Notes: generated from the sequence alone by a model not told the origin. Positions 1 through 10,930 are shown, counted from the first letter of the stretch. The stretch: DNA of 64,000 nt from Cervus elaphus (GCF_910594005.1 NC_057824.1:23029314-23093313); one strand, 5' to 3'. A program made the numbers and translations.

Positions 1-222
1 GGGCTTCCCAGGTGGTGCTAGTGGTAAAGAACCCACCTGCCAGTGTTGGAAATGTAACATGACGGTTCAATCCCAGGGTCAGGAAGATCCCCTGGAAGAT
101 GGCATGGCAACCCACTCCAGTATGCTTGCCTGGAGAATCCCATGGACAGAGGAGGCTAGTGCCCTATGGTCCATGGGATCGTGAAGAGTCAGACATGACT
201 GTAGTGACTTAACACACACGGC
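1..222 (+). mobile_element. Bov-tA SINE
   Basis: The copy begins with the standard head GGGCTTCCC, carries a B-box-like GGTTCAATCCC near 64-74 and continues into the Bov-A body (CCACTCCAGTAT, GAATCCCATGGACAG, GTCAGACATGACTG). The tRNA-Glu-like head has a divergent stretch at about 40-62. The copy starts at the window edge, so its left target duplication cannot be seen. It is non-coding and probably silent. Confidence 0.93.
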
Positions 223-224
223 AT

Positions 225-480
225 AGATCAGGAAACAACCAGTGGGATCCGTGACAGAAATGGATGAGAAGAGAAGGGAAGCGGGGAGGCAGAGAGGAAG
301 CAGAAATAGAAGCAGAGGACTGAGGCTGAGAGAGAATAAAAGACAGTGAGAGCGATCCCGATGGGGATGGTGATGGGAGGAGGGAAACAGAGGTGGAGGG
401 AGGGAATACAGATTTTAGAGACAACAGCTGCTTCTCCTTCCCTCTGGTCCTCTCTCCATCCCCTCTCCTCCAAACATGAC
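225..480. other. Purine-rich low-complexity stretch
   Basis: The + strand is dominated by GA-rich sequence (GAGAGAAGGGAAGC type) up to about 420, followed by a CT-rich segment near 430-470. The apparent open frames here are Ser/Pro-rich translations of this bias, not genes. Confidence 0.6.
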
Positions 481-524
481 ATCTTCATGTCCATCAGAGA
501 AGGATGTTAGGAAGCAAAGGAAAG

Positions 525-770
525 GGTCCAAAGATGGATGAATGGATAAAGAAGATGTGGGACGTGATATGTATGTTGCTCAGTTGTGGAATATTACTCA
601 GCCAGGAAAAGAAAGGAAAGCCTGCCATTTGTGATCACACAGAAAGACCTTGGGGGCATTCTGCCAAGCAAAATAAGTCAGAGAAAGACAAATAGTGTAT
701 GAATCCCTTATATGTGGGAGTCAAACCCATAGAAACAGAGAGCAGAGTGGTGGTTTCCAGGGACTGTGAG
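525..770 (+). mobile_element. Old L1 fragment, ORF2 end and 3' UTR
   Basis: Recognisable L1 motifs occur in order: GATGAATGGATAAAGAAGATG, TGGAATATTACTCAGCCA, AAATAAGTCAGAGAAAGAC and CTTATATGTGGGA. Divergence is high, as expected for an old L1M copy. Its right end fades into sequence that I cannot classify. Confidence 0.75.
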
Positions 771-962
771 GCTTGTGTAGCTTGGCAATATTCCCTGAAC
801 TTTTGACCATATTTATTAAGATTTCAGGACAAGAAATTCCTTCAACATCTTTAAAGGAGAAAATAAGAAAAAGACGCAAGCCTCAGATACCCACACCTTT
901 ACAGCTCCCAGGAGCTAAGCCATGAAACATCCAGCTTTGTTTAACTTAAAACCTTCTCTTCC

Positions 963-1137
963 AGGACTTCCCTGATGGTCCAGTGGTTAAGAATCCACCT
1001 TCCAATGCAAGGGAAGCAGGTTCGATCCCTGGTCAGGGAACTAAGGTTCCGCATGCTATAGGGCAACTAAGCCCATGTACTGCAACTAGAAAAGCCTTTG
1101 CATTGCAACGAAGGCCCAGTGCAACCAAAAAAAATTT
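963..1137 (+). mobile_element. CHR-2-type SINE
   Basis: The head AGGACTTCCCTGATGGTCCAG is followed by a tRNA-like B box (GGTTCGATCCCTGG) and the CHR body (GGGCAACTAAGCCCATG, AAGGCCCAGTGCAACC), ending in an A-rich tail. CHR-2 elements are shared by ruminants, whales and hippos and carry an A-rich tail consistent with L1 mobilisation. Confidence 0.85.
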
Positions 1138-1459
1138 CTTTTTCTCTCCCAATTGATGTTGACCATCTCCCTGTGGCACAATGTTCATGGATTACCTTCT
1201 GTGTACAGTGGTTTTTTTTTTTTTTCAGTGTTTTGTTTCACTGCACAGACGTATGTATTTTTCTACTATGAGCCAAACTCCTTGTAAAAAGCTCCTTAGA
1301 AGAATTGTCTTTAAATCCAAGTTACATTGCTTGTGAGTGTCTTAAATGGCAAAAAAAGGTTACAAAGAAAGGAAAAATCAGCAAGCAAACCACAGTAAAA
1401 AATGGAAAAGTAAAGCAGAGTTGGCCACATTACAATCAGACAAGGTTAAGGCAGGGTAG

Positions 1460-1690
1460 GAGCGTGGAAAGAATTTGGGCTTTGGACTTAGACCTGAGTT
1501 TTTGTCTTAACCTTGACTGATTATCAACTGCCTTATTGAAAAAGCTGGGATTAAATGATAACTACATTTCAAGGGGTACTGGGATAATTAAAATGAATGA
1601 TACAGCCTATGTATAGAACTCATGATATATCTGGCTCATGGTAGATAGCTCCATGGAGGGTAGTATTCATTTTTATTATCATTATCTTAT
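1460..1690 (+). mobile_element. MIR-like SINE, degraded
   Basis: The layout resembles MIR: a 'trait' segment (TTTGGGCTTTGGACTTAGACC), then TTAAATGATAA and GGCTCATGGTAGATAG near the 3' end. Matches are weak, so the family call is tentative. A run of 14 T lies at 1212-1225 just upstream. Confidence 0.5.
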
Positions 1691-2108
1691 AATAGATTTC
1701 TGCTCCAAAACACAAATGTGGTAGATCATTGATGGTTTCAAGATCTAACTCCTGAAATAAATATGAATCCTTATATTCATGTAGAGTAACAACCAAATGA
1801 CTAGTTCTGATTTGTTGTAGATTTTCCTGATCCTTCTCAAACAGTCCAGACCTCGTATTGACAAGACCCTTTGTGCTATTGGGCTGTTGAAATTGACTGT
1901 CTAGACAGGGGGCTGAAAGTCAAATCCAGGCAGAGATCAAGCTGGAAATGAGGATGAGTCAAGTCGCCTGGGTTGGATGTACACTTCTGACACAGACATC
2001 CTTTTGTGAGTGTATTAAACACATAGGATATATTTCAACTTCACAAAACCAAGTCTTTTGGAAATGTGTGGCCCTCTCAGTCTGTGTTTGTTTTCCTGCA
2101 TTGGATAG

Positions 2109-2314
2109 CGGTGGTTTAGTCGCTAAGTCATCTCTGACTCTTGCAATCCCATGGACTGTAGCCCACCAGGCTCCTCTGTCCATGGGATTTTCCAGGCAAG
2201 AATACTGGAGTGGGTTGCCATTTCCTTCTCCAGAGGATCTTCCCAACCCAGGGATCGAACCTGGGTGTCTGCACTGCAGGCAGACTCTTTACCAACTAAG
2301 TTACCAGGTAAAGT
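2109..2314 (-). mobile_element. Bov-tA SINE with target duplication
   Basis: A reverse-complement Bov-tA copy with the body at the left and the tRNA-like head at the right (GGATCGAACCTGGG, then TTACCAGG). The 9-nt sequence ATTGGATAG occurs at 2100-2108 and 2315-2323 and is the target-site duplication, so the element's boundaries are well fixed. Confidence 0.93.
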
Positions 2315-2867
2315 ATTGGATAGAGATGAGTATAAAAACTGTTTCACTTTTTCCTTCATCATCTGAAATAAAAACACCCCAAAGGCAATGAGCCATGTCC
2401 AGAAGCATTTGGATTTAGACTCTGAGAGGCGGTAGGGAGGGGTGGGGAATGCAGCAAATTGGACATTGTCTGCTCCAGCAGATGACTGCCAAGAATCAGA
2501 CATCGTCAGCTCCGACAGATGACTGCTGAGGGAGCCGGGAACTACTACATTTTCCAATCTTCCCAAAGTCACGGGGAAGATGGATTTTTATGCAGAATAT
2601 TCCAATATTTATGTAAATGTCATCCCTTAATTTTTTTAAACAGTATGTGGGCTGACATTCTGTGGGCTCAACACCTCTGTAGACATTCAATCAGTAAAGG
2701 TCTCTAATCAAAATCATCTGGCCATGGGAATCACCTCATCAAAACCACACAGTCATTCATGTATTTCACACATGTCCTCCTCCCACTGTGTTCAGAGCAC
2801 TTCTGCTAGATGCTAGGAGAAGTGGAGTGCAGTGTTTGCATCTGTGGGTTTTAGACTCAGACTTTTT

Positions 2868-3235
2868 TTTAACTTTTTATTTTATACTGGAGCATAGTTG
2901 ATTCACCTGCAGTGCAGGAGACCCAGGTTTGATCCCTGGGTCAGGAGGATCCCCTGAAGAAGGGAATACCCACTCCAGTATTCTTGCCTGGGGCATCCCA
3001 TGGACAGAGGAGCCTGGCAGGCTACAGTCTATGAGGTCACCAAGAGTTGGACATGACTGAACAACTAACACACACACACATAGTTGATTAATTTTATTGT
3101 GTTAATTTCAGGTGAACGACAAAGTGATTCAGTTACACATATACATGCATCTATTCTTTTTCAAATTGTTTTCCCAATTAGGTTGTTACAGAACATTGAG
3201 CAGAGTTCCCTGAGCTGTACCATAGGTCCTTGTCA
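2868..3235 (-). mobile_element. L1 3' UTR, split by a SINE
   Basis: This is the antisense L1 3' UTR common in cetartiodactyls. The left part is TTTTATACTGGAGCATAGTTG. It resumes after the SINE with GTGATTCAGTTACACATATAC, AGAACATTGAGCAGAGTTCCC and TAGGTCCTTGT. It is the host of the Bov-tA at 2904-3078. Confidence 0.75.
2904..3078 (+). mobile_element. 5'-truncated Bov-tA SINE
   Basis: The copy starts inside the head, at CACCTGCAGTGCAGGAG, and lacks the usual GGGCTTCCC start and A box. It then keeps GGTTTGATCCCTGGG and the whole Bov-A body. The 11-nt duplication CATAGTTGATT flanks it at 2893-2903 and 3079-3089, so the truncation occurred at insertion and was not a later deletion. Confidence 0.92.
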
Positions 3236-3252
3236 GACATCTCTCTCTCCTT

Positions 3253-3410
3253 TGAATCCCAGCTCTGCCAACTTCTAGCTATGGTGCCACTGGATGATAT
3301 TCCTAACTCTCGTTTCATAAATAAAGTAAGGATTATTCCTGACTCTTCAAGTTGGTTCCGAGAATTAAATGAGATAATGCATTGATTGTTCTCAGTGAAC
3401 ATGTATTTGC
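3253..3410 (+). mobile_element. MIR SINE
   Basis: Typical MIR order: GAATCCCAGCTCTGCCA, ACTTCTAGCTATG, then GAGAATTAAATGAGATAATGC near the 3' side. This is an old mammalian repeat with no coding content. Confidence 0.75.
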
Positions 3411-3470
3411 TGATTGTTCCGAGGTTGGCACAAATAAAGACACACTTTAATCATCATTAACAGCCTTATA

Positions 3471-3684
3471 GCTTCCCAGGTGACTCAGTAGTAAAGAATC
3501 CATCTGCCAACGCGGGAGACACAAGAGATGAGGGTTTAATCCCTAGGTTGGGAAGATCCCCTGGAGGAGGAAATGGCAACCCACTCCACTAATCTTGCCT
3601 GGAGAATCCCTTGGACAGAGGAGCCCGGGTGGGCTATTCGCGCATGGGATCACAAAGAATTGGACATGACTGAACAGACAGACA
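3471..3684 (+). mobile_element. Bov-tA SINE
   Basis: The head AGCTTCCCAGGTGACTCAG is followed by a degraded B box (GGTTTAATCCCTAGG) and a complete Bov-A body ending GGACATGACTGAACAGACAG. I see only a weak candidate target duplication (CAGCC on each side). Confidence 0.92.
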
Positions 3685-4484
3685 GAGCAGCCCTGTGATG
3701 GGGTCCTGGAATTTTATCCTGCATGTTTATCACCTTCCCTGGCCAGCTTCCTTCCCTTTGGCCAGGGCTCTTTGTTGATAACGTCCCTCAGATGGCCACC
3801 ACCCAGAGTACCAGAACTGTTGCAGATACAGACGTTTCTTCTCTGGACATTTCAGCCGTCATGTTGAATTATGGGGCTGGAGTTTCAACGTGCCACAGAG
3901 TCTTGTAACACAGTGCTGCATCGGATATCATGAATCACCTGGTCCTGTAAGACCCAATTTATGTCCGGCTGCAGAGCTGTATTTTCACATGTCATGTCTT
4001 GTTACATGCATCCTCACTGGGTGACTGAGGCAGTGGCTACAAATTCTCCTAAATTCAGTGTCCTGGGCTCTGCTGCCGTATCAAGGACCTCCTCCTTTTC
4101 CTAGCCTGGCACATTCATCCTCAACCTCCCTGCAGACTCTGCCTGGTTCCTACCAGAAAGTTCACTTACTGATATCCCCTGCTTCAGCCTGTTTGCCTTT
4201 TCTGCTTCAAGGCTTTTCCAAAAGTTCCCAGCTGCCCTCCTTCCTTGACTGAGAGTTAGTGCTGACTGCACCCTCGGCTGTAGACACCATTGCATTCTCC
4301 CGAGTCCTCTGCCGTCCTGTATATTTTCCCTTCTACTCATACTCAGTTCTGAGGACTTCTAAAATGCTGCTCATTTTTATGACATTTCTCACAACTGGAT
4401 ATAAGTTTTATTTTTGTTCTTGCTGGAAAGAAAAGTCTAACTCTCTGGGGTCAGAGGCTTGTGCATTTGAGAGTCACCTACCTG
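3685..4484. other. Unassigned sequence, no gene seen
   Basis: Ordinary complexity, mildly C/T-rich around 4040-4260. Short open frames on both strands have no recognisable domain, splice context or codon bias that I can argue for. No repeat family was recognised. Confidence 0.5.
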
Positions 4485-4650
4485 TCAGCGGTTTGACTTC
4501 TGGCTACTTCCTTTTCACCTCGAGCGAAGATTCATCATCTGTTAAATGAGGTTGCTAATGGTAACCGATTTGGACCCTTGTAAAGACTGAGTAGACAATG
4601 AGATTGGCTGTCACCACTTCTGGCACAAATTAACACTCAACAAATGTGCC
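4485..4650 (+). mobile_element. MIR SINE
   Basis: MIR-like features: GACTTCTGGCTACTTCC, ATCATCTGTTAAATGAGG, TAAAGACTGAGTAGACAATG and AACACTCAACAAATG at the 3' end. Diverged but in the right order. Confidence 0.65.
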
Positions 4651-5463
4651 TGGGTAGAGGCCAGGAATGCGCTTAAACCTCCTAGAGGGCACAGTGGATT
4701 GTGTGGCCCGGAATGCCTGTGGTGTCCTGGCTGAGAAGCCCTGCCCTTCCTTCCTCCATCCCAGGAAGGATTCAGAAGGATGAGGTCCATCTGTCCACCT
4801 GGAGGTCGGCAGGCCCCGCCTTGTGGCCTTCCCTCCCTTCTGCTCCTCAGAAACAGCCTGAGGGTCTCAGTCCACACCAGGGCCAGGACCGTCTGCTCAC
4901 AGCACTTTCCTTCCAAGACTCCTCCGATGGCTCCTCCGGGCCCTTTTGAAAAATGCCAAGACGCTCCCCGAGCCTTTATCACGCTTCTCAAGGCTATGCT
5001 TCTTCCTGGTGTCATTTTCTCCACCTGACAAGAAGAGAAGGAAACATTTTCTCAGCAAGACAAGCCTCAGTCTTGACCTTTAATCTCCGCGGTTTGCAAC
5101 CTGTCAGTCAAGAGAGGGGTGAAGGTCACCTACCTGCTCTTCAGGTGACCCAGGCCTCCTTGCCTGCTCTTCAGAAGGTCACCAGGTCCAGCTCTGAATT
5201 TATGACATGGACAAGCCCAACCATCGTGACGGGCCATTAACAAGCATTGAGCAGTCTGTGTGGCTGGGAAACTATGGTCCAGAATGTCAAACTGCTCTTA
5301 GACTTAACAAGACAAGTAATTAATTCTGTTCTTTTAACGTTTTCCAGAAAAGCTCTGTACGTGAGAGCAATTCACGCTCTTGGAATTCCTGAAAGTCAAC
5401 TCTATGCTCCTGGTTTTATCATCCTTAGCCTCCAGAATCTAGGATGCCAGCTCCAAACAAACC
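4651..5463. other. Unassigned GC-richer sequence, no gene seen
   Basis: The stretch is locally GC-rich (about 4700-4970) with overlapping short open frames on both strands, none with a recognisable family. A short imperfect repeat (CCTGCTCTTCAG at 5130-5145 and again near 5163-5176) is present. I cannot support an exon. Confidence 0.45.
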
Positions 5464-5472
5464 AAGCACATC

Positions 5473-5692
5473 CCATGCTAAGTCGCTTCAGTCATGTCTG
5501 ACTCTTTGCAACCCTATGGACCATAGCCAGCCACGCTCCTCTGTCCGTGGGATTCTCCAGGCAAGAATACTGGAGTGGGTTGCCGTTTCCTCCTGCAAGG
5601 CATCTTCCTGACCCAGGGATTGAAGCTGCGTCTCCTGTGTCTCCTGCATTGGCAGGCAGGTTCTTCACCACTAGCACCACCTGGGAAGCCCT
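5473..5692 (-). mobile_element. Bov-tA SINE with target duplication
   Basis: An antisense copy from the tail (GCTAAGTCGCTTCAGTCATG) to the head (ACCACCTGGGAAGCCCT). It is bounded by the 9-nt duplication AAGCACATC at 5464-5472 and 5693-5701. The head contains a small internal duplication (TCTCCTG twice). Confidence 0.93.
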
Positions 5693-5701
5693 AAGCACAT
5701 C

Positions 5702-6465
5702 TCCCTGGAGGCCAAAAGCTTTCGGCAGTGGCCGTTGCATTTGGGACTAGAGAGCTTCTGGCCCCAGTGACGGGAGGCCACATCCTTTTTCAGTGCAGCT
5801 TGGAGGATCCCACTGTTCGCCAGGGCCGCTCTTACACAGCTCATCCCACAAAGCCCATTAGCGTCTCAGCCTGCCACCTTCTGTTCCCCACAATTTGCTG
5901 CCTGCAGACGGACCTTGCTGCGACCACAGCGGCCCCAGATGGAGCCCTTTAGGAGACAGTAAAACCATTCCATGGCCCTGTCCAAGGCCTGCTTATCAGT
6001 CTGGATGAACAGCTGGCTGATGGATTTCCCAGGCTCTCTGGTCTGTTGCTCAGACACCTGGGAATCCCTTCCCAGTGTCCCTGACAATGTACCCTTTCCA
6101 ACAACTTGGAACTGACTCACTGTTATATATATTCATCCCAGAGCGTCAGCTAGCCGTTTACCTGATCTCTGCTTCCCGGAGTTTCGTTCTGTCCACCGCT
6201 CTGGGCACAGAAATAGCCCTCTGACCCAGAGGAAGCAGTCCTGTGGTTTGTACACGGCTCCCGTGGGATGCAAACATTGATGAGGAAGGTTCTGAGCATT
6301 CACGGGAAGTAATACTTGAAGTAACTTGTCATTAGCTTTTCAAAGGTGAACAGTTTTGATTGGATTTGATTCCTCAGTCCCTCTGAAATATTTTGAAGTC
6401 TAATCGACAGGCAATCCAGTAATGGCAAAGATTCTTCCCGAGTTAAATAATTTCAGTACCACTGA
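5702..6465. other. Unassigned sequence, no gene seen
   Basis: Single-copy-looking sequence of average composition. Short frames on both strands are shadows without recognisable domains. No repeat family was recognised. Confidence 0.45.
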
Positions 6466-6551
6466 CAATTTTTTTTAAAGTTCTTTTATTTTGAGATAAC
6501 GCAAGTTCACATGAAATTGTAAGAATTAATGTGGAGTGATCCAGTGTACCC

Positions 6552-7138
6552 TGCAGAGCCCTATACCAAGGTCACGGGAGTAAAGTCTTGTACCAAGGCC
6601 ACAGATGTGGAGCTCTGTACCAAGGTCTTCCCTGGAACTCATCGAGCCCCGTAGCAACCATTGCCATGAGCCCCCCTGACCTACACTGGCCAACTCCCTA
6701 ACTCCACATTAGGTAAAATATCCTCCCTATAGCACACTTACCAATCATCTAAGCTACCCTTGCAGCAGGAATTTTGTCTCAAGGCTGTAAAAGTTGGCTA
6801 CTAGCCTGTGAAAGGCATTGACTTCCTTGAGTCAGCCCGCTGTCGTAACAGTGTCCTGCTCTAATTGGGCTTCCCTGTGGCTCCTGCGATGCAGGAGACC
6901 CTGATTCAATCCCTGAGTCAGGAAGATCCCCTGGGGAAGGGAATGGCTACCCACTCCAGTATTCTTGCCTGGAGAATCCCATGGACAGAGGAGCCAGGTG
7001 GGCTACAATCCATGGTGTGGCAAAGAGCTGGACACGACTGAGCAACTAACACTTTCACCTGCTCTAATAAACTCTACTCTCCCTTCATTCTGCCTTGTGT
7101 CTGAAAATTACTTTCCAACCTGCACTTGGACCACGACA
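6552..7138 (+). mobile_element. Solo LTR of an endogenous retrovirus
   Basis: The segment starts with TG and ends with CA. It is flanked by 5-nt repeats TACCC (6547-6551) and TACGC (7139-7143) and interrupts otherwise continuous L1 sequence. A polyadenylation signal AATAAA (7066-7071) is followed by CTTCATTCTGCCTTGTGTCTG, a U5-like run typical of gammaretrovirus-type (ERV1) LTRs. Without the nested SINE it is about 384 nt. No internal retroviral genes are present, consistent with LTR-LTR recombination. The family call is by eye. Confidence 0.72.
6866..7057 (+). mobile_element. Bov-tA SINE inside the solo LTR
   Basis: The copy starts with TGGGCTTCCCTGTGG and ends with CTAACACTTTCA. The 11-nt duplication CCTGCTCTAAT flanks it at 6855-6865 and 7058-7068. 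The downstream copy restores the LTR's AATAAA, so the SINE landed at the polyadenylation signal. The head is missing part of the region between the A and B boxes. Confidence 0.92.
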
Positions 7139-7587
7139 TACGCTTTATCTAGTTTCCCCAAAAGGTAAGTTTTTGCAAAACTAACATATTGTATGTATGT
7201 ATATATGTATGTATATCACAACCAGGATTTTGCTATCCACAGAATCGATATACAGAACATCTCTGTCAACTCAAGGATCCTCCATGTCACCCTTTTATAG
7301 CCACAGAAACTTCCCGCCTCCCCCTCCTTCAAGCTAATCTGCTGTAATTCCCATTTCTACAATTTTATCATTCCAAGAATGTTACCTAAATGGAACTATG
7401 CAGTACTTCCTTCTGATATTGGCTTTTTTTCACTCAAAATAATTCTCTAGAGAGTCATCCAGGTTGTTTTCATGTATCATTTGCTTCCCCCCCCTTTTTT
7501 TTTTTTAAAAGTGGGCAGTATTTCATGGTATAGATTTAGTTAGCTATCCACCTGTTGAAGGACATCTGGATTTTTGGTTTTAGAAAT

Positions 7588-7738
7588 CAGTTCACTCACT
7601 CAGTTGTGTCCGACTCTTTGTGACCCCATGGACTGAAGCATACCAGGCCTCCCTGTCCATCACCAGCTCCCAGAGCTTGCTCAAACTCATGTCCATAGAG
7701 TTGGTGATGCCATCCAACATCTCATCCAGCCTCTGTAA
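7588..7738 (-). mobile_element. BovB 3' terminal fragment
   Basis: An antisense BovB tail: CAGTTGTGTCCGACTCTTTG, CCCTGTCCATCACCAGCTCCC and GCTCAAACTCATGTCC. It lies within the antisense L1 and is heavily 5' truncated. No clear target duplication is visible. Confidence 0.85.
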
Positions 7739-7831
7739 ATGTCTATGTACAGATTCTGTTGGAGCATCAGTGTTTATTTCTCTGAGATACATGTCCAGGA
7801 ATGCAATTGTTATTTGGTAGTTGCATGTTTA

Positions 7832-7945
7832 GGTTTTTTTCTTTTAATTATAATTTATTTATGTATTTATGGCTGTGCTGGGTCTTCTTTGCTACCAATG
7901 GGTTTTCTCTAGTTGTGATGAGTGGGGGTGACTCTCTAGTTGAAT
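7832..7945 (-). mobile_element. CHR-2-type SINE fragment
   Basis: An antisense CHR tail and body: AT-rich tail, then GGCTGTGCTGGGTCTTC and TTTTCTCTAGTTGTGATGAG. The tRNA-like head is absent, so only the 3' part was inserted or survives. Confidence 0.7.
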
Positions 7946-8302
7946 AAGGAAGGATAAGAATTGACAGGTTACTTTGTTTCTAGTCTTAGAGGGGAAAATA
8001 TGCTGGATCAAATTATGAAAGTTTCCTTTTCTTTTCCTATTTTCTGAGATTTTTCTTTAATCAAAAATGGGTATTGGGTCTTATCAAATGCTTTTCTTGG
8101 TCAGTTGGTGTGATCATATGATTCATTTCTTTAAGTCTCTTAATGTGATGAATTATCAAATACATTGCTTTTCAAATATAGTGTCCCTAGAGTAAACCCC
8201 ACTTGCTCAGATGTATAATTATTTTCACAAATTGTTGAATTCTGTTGGCTGGTATTTTGTTAAGGGTTTCTATGTTTATATTCATGAGGGATGGTTGTAC
8301 TT

Positions 8303-8507
8303 TTCTTGGCTGGTGGCTCAGACAGTAAAGAATCTGCCTATAATGTGGGAGACTCAGGTTCGATTCCTGGGTCAGGAAGATCCCCTGGAGAAGGGAAAGG
8401 CAACCCATTCCAGGATTCTTGCCTGGAGAATCCCATGGACAGAGGAGCCTGGCGTGCTAAAGTCTATGGAGCCTCAAAGAGTCAGACATGACTGAGTGAC
8501 TAACATT
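8303..8507 (+). mobile_element. Bov-tA SINE
   Basis: The head (GGCTGGTGGCTCAGACAG), B box (GGTTCGATTCCTGGG) and Bov-A body (CCCATTCCAGGATTC, CAGACATGACTGAGTGAC) are all readable. It is inserted in antisense L1 ORF2. The first few head bases are altered. Confidence 0.92.
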
Positions 8508-9159
8508 TTCTCCCTTTGAACGGTCTTCGACTAGTTTTGGTATTAAGCCATCTGCTTAATACTAACTTCTTCAAATGATCTGATATATTTTCCTTCTTCT
8601 TGCATTTTGGGGAAGAGATTGTTTAGATTTGGTGTTGTTTCTTCCTTGAATGCTTATTAGAATTTTTCAGGGAAACCATGTGGGCCTGGAAGTTTATATA
8701 TTATAAATTCAGTTTCCTTAATAGCTGTAGCATTATTCACATTATCTATTTCATACTGAGTGAGTTCTGATAGTTTGTGTTTTTTAAAGAAGGGACATCA
8801 TTTAAGATGTCAAGTTTATGTATACAGAGTTGTTTGTAGCATTTCCTCATTGTTTCATGTCTGCAGGGCCTACAGGATATCATTTGTTTTATTCCTAATA
8901 TTACAATTTTTTATTCCCTCTTTTTTCCTTTGTCAGTCATCTAAAATTGTGTCCATTTGATTTGTCTTTTCAAAGCACCAGTCCTATGTTTCACTATCAT
9001 CTCTATTATATTTTCCTATAACCAATTTCACTGATTTTTGCTGTTACATGAAATATTACCTTCCTCTACTCACTTTGGGTTTTTTATTCTTCTTTTTCTA
9101 GCATTCTGAGGTGGATCCTTAGATTATTGATCTTAAACTTTTCTTGTTTCTAATGAATG

Positions 9160-9316
9160 AGACCCCATGGACTATACAGTCCATGCAATTCTCCAGGTCA
9201 GAATACTGAAGTGGGCAGCCTTGCCCGTCCCCAGGGGATCTTCCCAACCCAGGGATGGAACCCAGGTTTCCCCCATTGCAGGCAGATTCTTCATCAACTC
9301 AGCTATCAGGGAAGCC
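9160..9316 (-). mobile_element. Bov-tA SINE with target duplication
   Basis: An antisense copy lacking the terminal tail portion. It begins in the body at GACCCCATGG and ends at the head GGGAAGCC. The 10-nt duplication CTAATGAATG lies at 9150-9159 and 9317-9326, splitting L1 ORF2 sequence that reads through on either side. Confidence 0.93.
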
Positions 9317-9741
9317 CTAATGAATGCAGCTAGTGCTATAAATTTCCCTCTCAGCACTGTTTTAGCTGTGGACCACAGCTTTTGTTATGCTGTATCATCA
9401 TTTACATTTAATTCAGTGTGTATTTTATTTCTCCTGATACTGTGTTATTGACTTATGGATTACTGAAAAGTGTGTCATTTCATTTCCAATTGTTTGGAGA
9501 TTTTCCTGTTATCTTTCTTTTATTAATTTCTAACAAGATTCCATTGTGGTTGGAGAGTGCATTCTGAGTGATATTAGTGCCTCTCAGTCACTTGAGGGTT
9601 GTTTTCTGGCCCAGGACATGGAATTCCTGGCATATGTTTCACAGGCGTTTGAAAAAACTACAAACAGTAGTTCTCACCCCACACACATGAAGTGGTGTGA
9701 ACTACGTAAGGTGATGGATGTGTTAATTAACTTGATTGTTG

Positions 9742-10930
9742 TCATATTGTTGTTTAGTTTCCCAGTCGTGTCTGACTCTTTGCAACCCCATGGACTGCAG
9801 CACACCAGGTTTCCCTGTCCTTCACCATCTCCCAGAGCTTTCTTAAACTCATGTCCATCCAACCATCTCATCCTCTGTCATCCCCTTCTCCTGCCCTCAA
9901 TCTTTCCCAGCATCAGGGTCTTTTCTAATGAGTCGGCTCTTTGTATCAGGTGGCCAAAGTATTGGAGTTTCAGCTTCAGCATCAGTCCTTCCAATGAATA
10001 TTCAGGACTGATTTCTTTTAGGATGAACTGGTTTGATTTCCTTGCAGTCCAAGAACTCTCAAGAGTCTTCTCCAACACCACAGTTCAAAAGCATCAATTC
10101 TTTGACACAGCCTTCTTTATGGTCCAATTCTCATATCCATATATGACTGTGGGAAAAACCATAGCATTGACTAGATGGACCGTTGTTGGCAAAGAAATGT
10201 CTCTGCTTTTTAATATGCTGTCTAGGTTGGTCATAGCTTTTCTTTTAAGGAGCAAGCATTTTTTTAATTTCATGGCTGCAGTCACCATCTGCAGTGATTA
10301 TGGAGCCCAAGAAAATAAAATCTGTCACTGTTTCCCTATCTATTTTCTATGAAGTGATGGGACCAGATGCCATGATCTTAGTTTTTTGAATGTCAAGTTT
10401 TAAGCTCACTTTTTCACTCCCCTCTTTCACCTTCATTATGAGGCTCTTTAGTTCCTCTTCGCTTTCTGCCATAAGAGTGATGTCATCTGCATATCTGAGG
10501 TTATTGATATTTCTCCTGGCAATCTTGATTCCAGCTTGTGCTTCATCCAGCCTGGTATTTCACTTGACGTACTTTGCATATAAGTTAAATAAGCAGTGTA
10601 ATGATATTCAGCCTTGACGTACTCCTTGACCTATCTGGAACCAGTCCATTGTTTCATGTCCGGTTCTGAGTGTTGCTTCTTGACCTGCATACGGGTTTCT
10701 CAGGAGGCAGATGAGGTGGTCTGGTATTCCCATCTCTTTAAGAACTTTCCACAGTTTGTTGTGATCCACACAGTTAAAGGATTTAGCGTAGTCAATGAAG
10801 CAGAAGTAGATGTTTTTCTGGAACTCTCTTGTTTTTTTATGATCCAACTGATATTGGCAACTTGATCTCTGGTTCCTCTGCCTTTTCTGAATCCAGCTCG
10901 AACATCTGGAAGTTCTCAGTTCATGTACTA
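9742..10930 (-). mobile_element. BovB LINE, 5' truncated, antisense
   Basis: Read on the minus strand, this covers the later reverse-transcriptase region through to the 3' tail. Translated pieces show FIDYAKSFNCVDHNKLW and RYADD-region relatives, with frameshifts and stops. The right (5') end is near 10930, with an AACTTCCAGATGTTCGAGCTG-type sequence. The flanks are old imperfect repeats around TTAATTAACTTGATTG / TTGATTAGTTTGGTGG. This copy is not functional. Confidence 0.88.

Larger units (their letters stand above)
6466..9670 (-). mobile_element. Old antisense L1, several insertions
   Basis: L1 sequence reads in antisense from its 3' UTR (6466-6551, resuming 7144-7586 with GCAAAAC, CACAACCAGG, TTTTATAGCCACAG) into ORF2 (about 7946-8302, 8510-9149, 9327-9665; for example GGCTGGTATTTTGTTAAGG, GGAAACCATGTGGGCCTGG, GGACCACAGCTTTTGTTATG). 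It is interrupted by a solo LTR, Bov-tA copies, a BovB tail and a CHR-2 piece, so it predates all of them. All frames are broken. Confidence 0.82.

Noticed and set aside
1..222. tRNA-Glu genes at the many Bov-tA and CHR-2 heads
   Set aside because: Heads keep A/B-box-like words but do not form a cloverleaf with a proper anticodon stem and are followed by SINE bodies.
4611..5024. 137-codon minus-strand frame as an exon
   Set aside because: It overlaps several plus-strand frames in GC-rich DNA with no domain. Frame length is expected by composition.
9546..10352. 268-codon plus-strand frame
   Set aside because: It runs through L1 tail sequence into the antisense strand of a BovB, so it is a repeat shadow.
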